In this document: one piece after another, positions 62,547-64,000 of the stretch
Layout of the letters: each line of letters opens with the position of its first letter
Numbering within the stretch: position 1 is the first letter of the stretch
Assembly: GCA_030424715.1 (NCBI GenBank)
Contig: JAUHWH010000002.1
Span: 273,080 to 337,079 of the forward strand
Source of the DNA: Bdellovibrionia bacterium
GTDB taxonomy: Bacteria > Bdellovibrionota > Bdellovibrionia > Bdellovibrionales > JAGQZY01
Direction: 5' to 3'
Length of the DNA: 64,000 nt
Notes under the pieces: generated by a model
The model's database searches: none
What the model saw: only the letters and a program-made list of their open reading frames with translations
Told to the model about the DNA's origin: nothing
Position numbers and translations under genes: made by a program

Positions 62547-63340
62547 AAAAATTTTATCGTCACGACATCGCCAACCTTGTGATCTTGCAAACCCCGACGC
62601 TGTGGCAAACCTATAGAAATTATAATTATATTGTTAGCCAAGGCGGCCGCGCCACAGTGATTGACCCCGGTGAGCTGGCGCCCATCCAAGCCACGATAGC
62701 CCACCATGGGCTGCAGGTGGAGAAGATACTTTTAACTCACCACCACCCAGACCACACCAACGCCACTGAAGCGCTGGCCCGCCAATGGAATTGCGAAGTG
62801 ATTGGCTACCGGGGTGACCAACACCGTCTGCCTCCCCTGACCGTAACTTACGAAGCACAAGCGCTTGTCGATATCGCGGGTTACTCTTTTCAAGTGATGC
62901 ACCTACCGGGGCACACCCTTGGCTTGTGTGCTCTTTACTGTGAAGAACTTAAAATGTTGTTTTCCAATGATTTAATATTTTCTTTAGGATGTGGAAGAGT
63001 CTTTGAGGGCACCCCCAAACAAATGCAAGAGAGCCTGAAGAGAGTGCGCGATCTGCCGGACGACACTGTCATTTTTTCTTCTCACGAGTACACTCTTGCC
63101 AACCTTGAGTTTGGTTTGTCTTTATTTCCCAATGACCCCGCCCTTAATGATGTTCGCAAGTCGATCATTGCGAAAACGAAAAATGAACAACCAACGGTTC
63201 CTATGACCTTGGGCTTTGAAAAAGTCCACAACCCTTTTCTACGCTGGGATGACATCGAGATTCGTAAAGTTCTTGGGCTGGGTGATGCCGAGGATTGGCA
63301 AGTCTTCGCTGAAATTCGATCCCGCAAAGACAGTCACTAG
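62543..63340 (+). CDS. gloB: Metallo-beta-lactamase fold hydrolase, glyoxalase II-like
   Basis: A 265-residue enzyme of the hydroxyacylglutathione hydrolase branch. The metal motif LTHHHPDHTNA, MHLPGHTLG, FSNDLIFSLGCGRVFEGT and SSHEYTLANLEF are the four signature stretches, and NPFLRW is the C-terminal substrate signal of glyoxalase II. The usual GDTLF is NDLIF, with the metal Asp kept. It would detoxify lactoyl-thiols. The start overlaps the BFD gene stop by 4 bases. Confidence 0.88.
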   Translation: MKKFYRHDIANLVILQTPTLWQTYRNYNYIVSQGGRATVIDPGELAPIQATIAHHGLQVEKILLTHHHPDHTNATEALARQWNCEVIGYRGDQHRLPPLTVTYEAQALVDIAGYSFQVMHLPGHTLGLCALYCEELKMLFSNDLIFSLGCGRVFEGTPKQMQESLKRVRDLPDDTVIFSSHEYTLANLEFGLSLFPNDPALNDVRKSIIAKTKNEQPTVPMTLGFEKVHNPFLRWDDIEIRKVLGLGDAEDWQVFAEIRSRKDSH

Positions 63341-63398
63341 CCATCCCCACCACACGACTCAAGAATGCACCCGTTGAAAAGTTGGAGGGACCGCTATC

Positions 63399-63770
63399 TC
63401 ATGCCTTCGAAGAATCTTCGGCTTTGTGATTTTGACCGCGAAAGGTTTCCGCCGGGTATTTTAGAGCGTTCTTCGACATTTTATTTTGAAAGCTTTCACT
63501 GAGGTCAAAATTGTACCTCTCGGCCATACGTAAAATAAAAAAGAACACATCCGACATCTCTTCGGCAATGGCTTGCCTCTGGGTCTCGTCGACCATCATG
63601 GCCTCGACTTGCTTGTCACTTTGAAATCGAAAAGGCTCTAACAGTTCAGCGGCTTCGGTGACGGCCCCAATCGCCAAATCTTTTGCAGAATGGAAGGGGT
63701 CCCACTCGCGTTCTGAGCAAAAATCAGCGACCTGCTTTTTTAATTGATTGATTGTTGTCTGTTCATCCAT
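63399..63770 (-). CDS. MazG-like dNTP pyrophosphohydrolase
   Basis: A 123-residue all-alpha NTP pyrophosphatase. FCSEREWDPFHSAKDLAIGA, VTEAAELLEPFRF (ExxE) and AEEMSDVFFFILRMAE (ExxD) are the magnesium sites, and the start is like DCTPP1/RS21-C6 dCTP pyrophosphatases. It would remove modified or surplus deoxynucleotides. AAGGAG is placed well before the ATG at 63770. It is convergent with the glyoxalase gene, 58 bases away. Confidence 0.88.
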   Translation of the reverse strand: MDEQTTINQLKKQVADFCSEREWDPFHSAKDLAIGAVTEAAELLEPFRFQSDKQVEAMMVDETQRQAIAEEMSDVFFFILRMAERYNFDLSESFQNKMSKNALKYPAETFRGQNHKAEDSSKA

Positions 63771-63843
63771 CAGCGCTCCTTCTTAAAACATAAAACAAAA
63801 GGTCACAAAAAAAGACCTCTGTCCGATCAAAGCCAGTCAAACT

Positions 63844-64000
63844 TCAAGCCCCTTCATCTCTGGGACCTGCCGACTCTGTTGATTTCTTTTTCGGCCGAGG
63901 GTGCTTTTTTAAAAAATCAATCACCCGCTCTATCTGAGAGCTGTGACACGCGATGGTCCCTCGGTTCAAATAGTTAGCTTTGCCATAAGCCATGGGCTTT
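63844..64000 (-). CDS. C-terminal part of an unrecognised gene at the right edge
   Basis: An open frame enters from the right edge on the minus strand and ends at TGA (63846-63844). It encodes at least 51 residues including MAYGKANYLNRGTIACHSSQ and a Lys/Pro-rich tail HPRPKKKSTESAGPRD. The basic, polar tail suggests a small or nucleic-acid-interacting protein, but nothing is recognised. It is probably upstream of the MazG-like gene in the same direction. The true start may be inside the window (ATG near 63995) or beyond it. Confidence 0.45.
   Translation of the reverse strand, partial: KPMAYGKANYLNRGTIACHSSQIERVIDFLKKHPRPKKKSTESAGPRDEGA

Noticed and set aside
63955-63985. GGTTCAAAT resembling a tRNA T-arm
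   Set aside because: No matching acceptor, D-arm or anticodon stem can be drawn around it, and the other strand is open for protein.
1-64000. CRISPR array, rRNA, tRNA, prophage or insertion sequence
   Set aside because: No regularly spaced repeats, no rRNA or tRNA cores, and no transposase, integrase or phage structural gene was seen in any frame.

Overview
The window looks like chromosomal DNA from a Gram-negative delta-type bacterium, most likely a member of the Bdellovibrionota (Bdellovibrio-like). This is inferred from the density of secreted and lipidated proteins, two lipoproteins with a YQNC motif in place of a normal lipobox (a habit I associate with Bdellovibrio relatives), the richness in cyclic-dinucleotide proteins (two PilZ proteins, two HD-GYP proteins), an L,D-transpeptidase, and split methylmalonyl-CoA mutase genes. 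No rRNA, tRNA, CRISPR array, phage or transposase gene was seen. Most of the window is ordinary, tightly packed core genome, with many 1-4 base start/stop overlaps.

Left part (1-13 kb): an edge gene that appears frameshifted, DNA polymerase IV (dinB) convergent with pdxJ, then the most unusual locus. One 1166-residue protein joins two PilZ domains, an acyltransferase of the N-acyl amino acid synthase type, a V4R-like domain, two membrane segments, a GAF domain and a class III adenylate cyclase. It is followed one base later by a heme-oxygenase-like (probably metal-binding) oxygenase. A three-gene ferric iron ABC transporter, hisS-maf, an aldo/keto reductase and an HD-GYP phosphodiesterase follow.

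Middle (13-36 kb): cell-envelope genes (L,D-transpeptidase, several lipoproteins, PlsC acyltransferase, MscS channel, MipA-like porin, PhoD-like phosphatase with a LysR regulator, VWA lipoprotein, orphan OppA-like protein, GAF-HD-GYP), then RNA and translation genes (RluB/F-type pseudouridine synthase, YebC, SufE, Cys-cluster protein, cca). A 269-bp near-perfect palindrome lies at 18784-19052. A strong intrinsic terminator at 21338-21370 is embedded in the signal-peptide codons of the MipA-like gene.

Right part (36-64 kb): queG with a probable ATT start, then sodB, an arginase-family hydrolase, a threonine-aldolase-family enzyme and tryptophan 2,3-dioxygenase, facing an opposed bcp-kynB pair. 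Next come an Rsm22-like methyltransferase, an extremely acidic LysM lipoprotein, the mutA-mutB-meaB operon, a PilZ protein, an outer-membrane barrel coupled to a 930-residue lipoprotein, an Arg-rich lipoprotein, a greA-AsmA-like-glycerophosphodiesterase operon, mgtE, nrnA, a BFD-type ferredoxin coupled to a glyoxalase II-like hydrolase, and a MazG-like pyrophosphatase. The common threads are second-messenger signalling, envelope building, oxidative-stress defence and degradation of amino acids and propionate-type intermediates, which would suit a cell feeding on protein and lipid.
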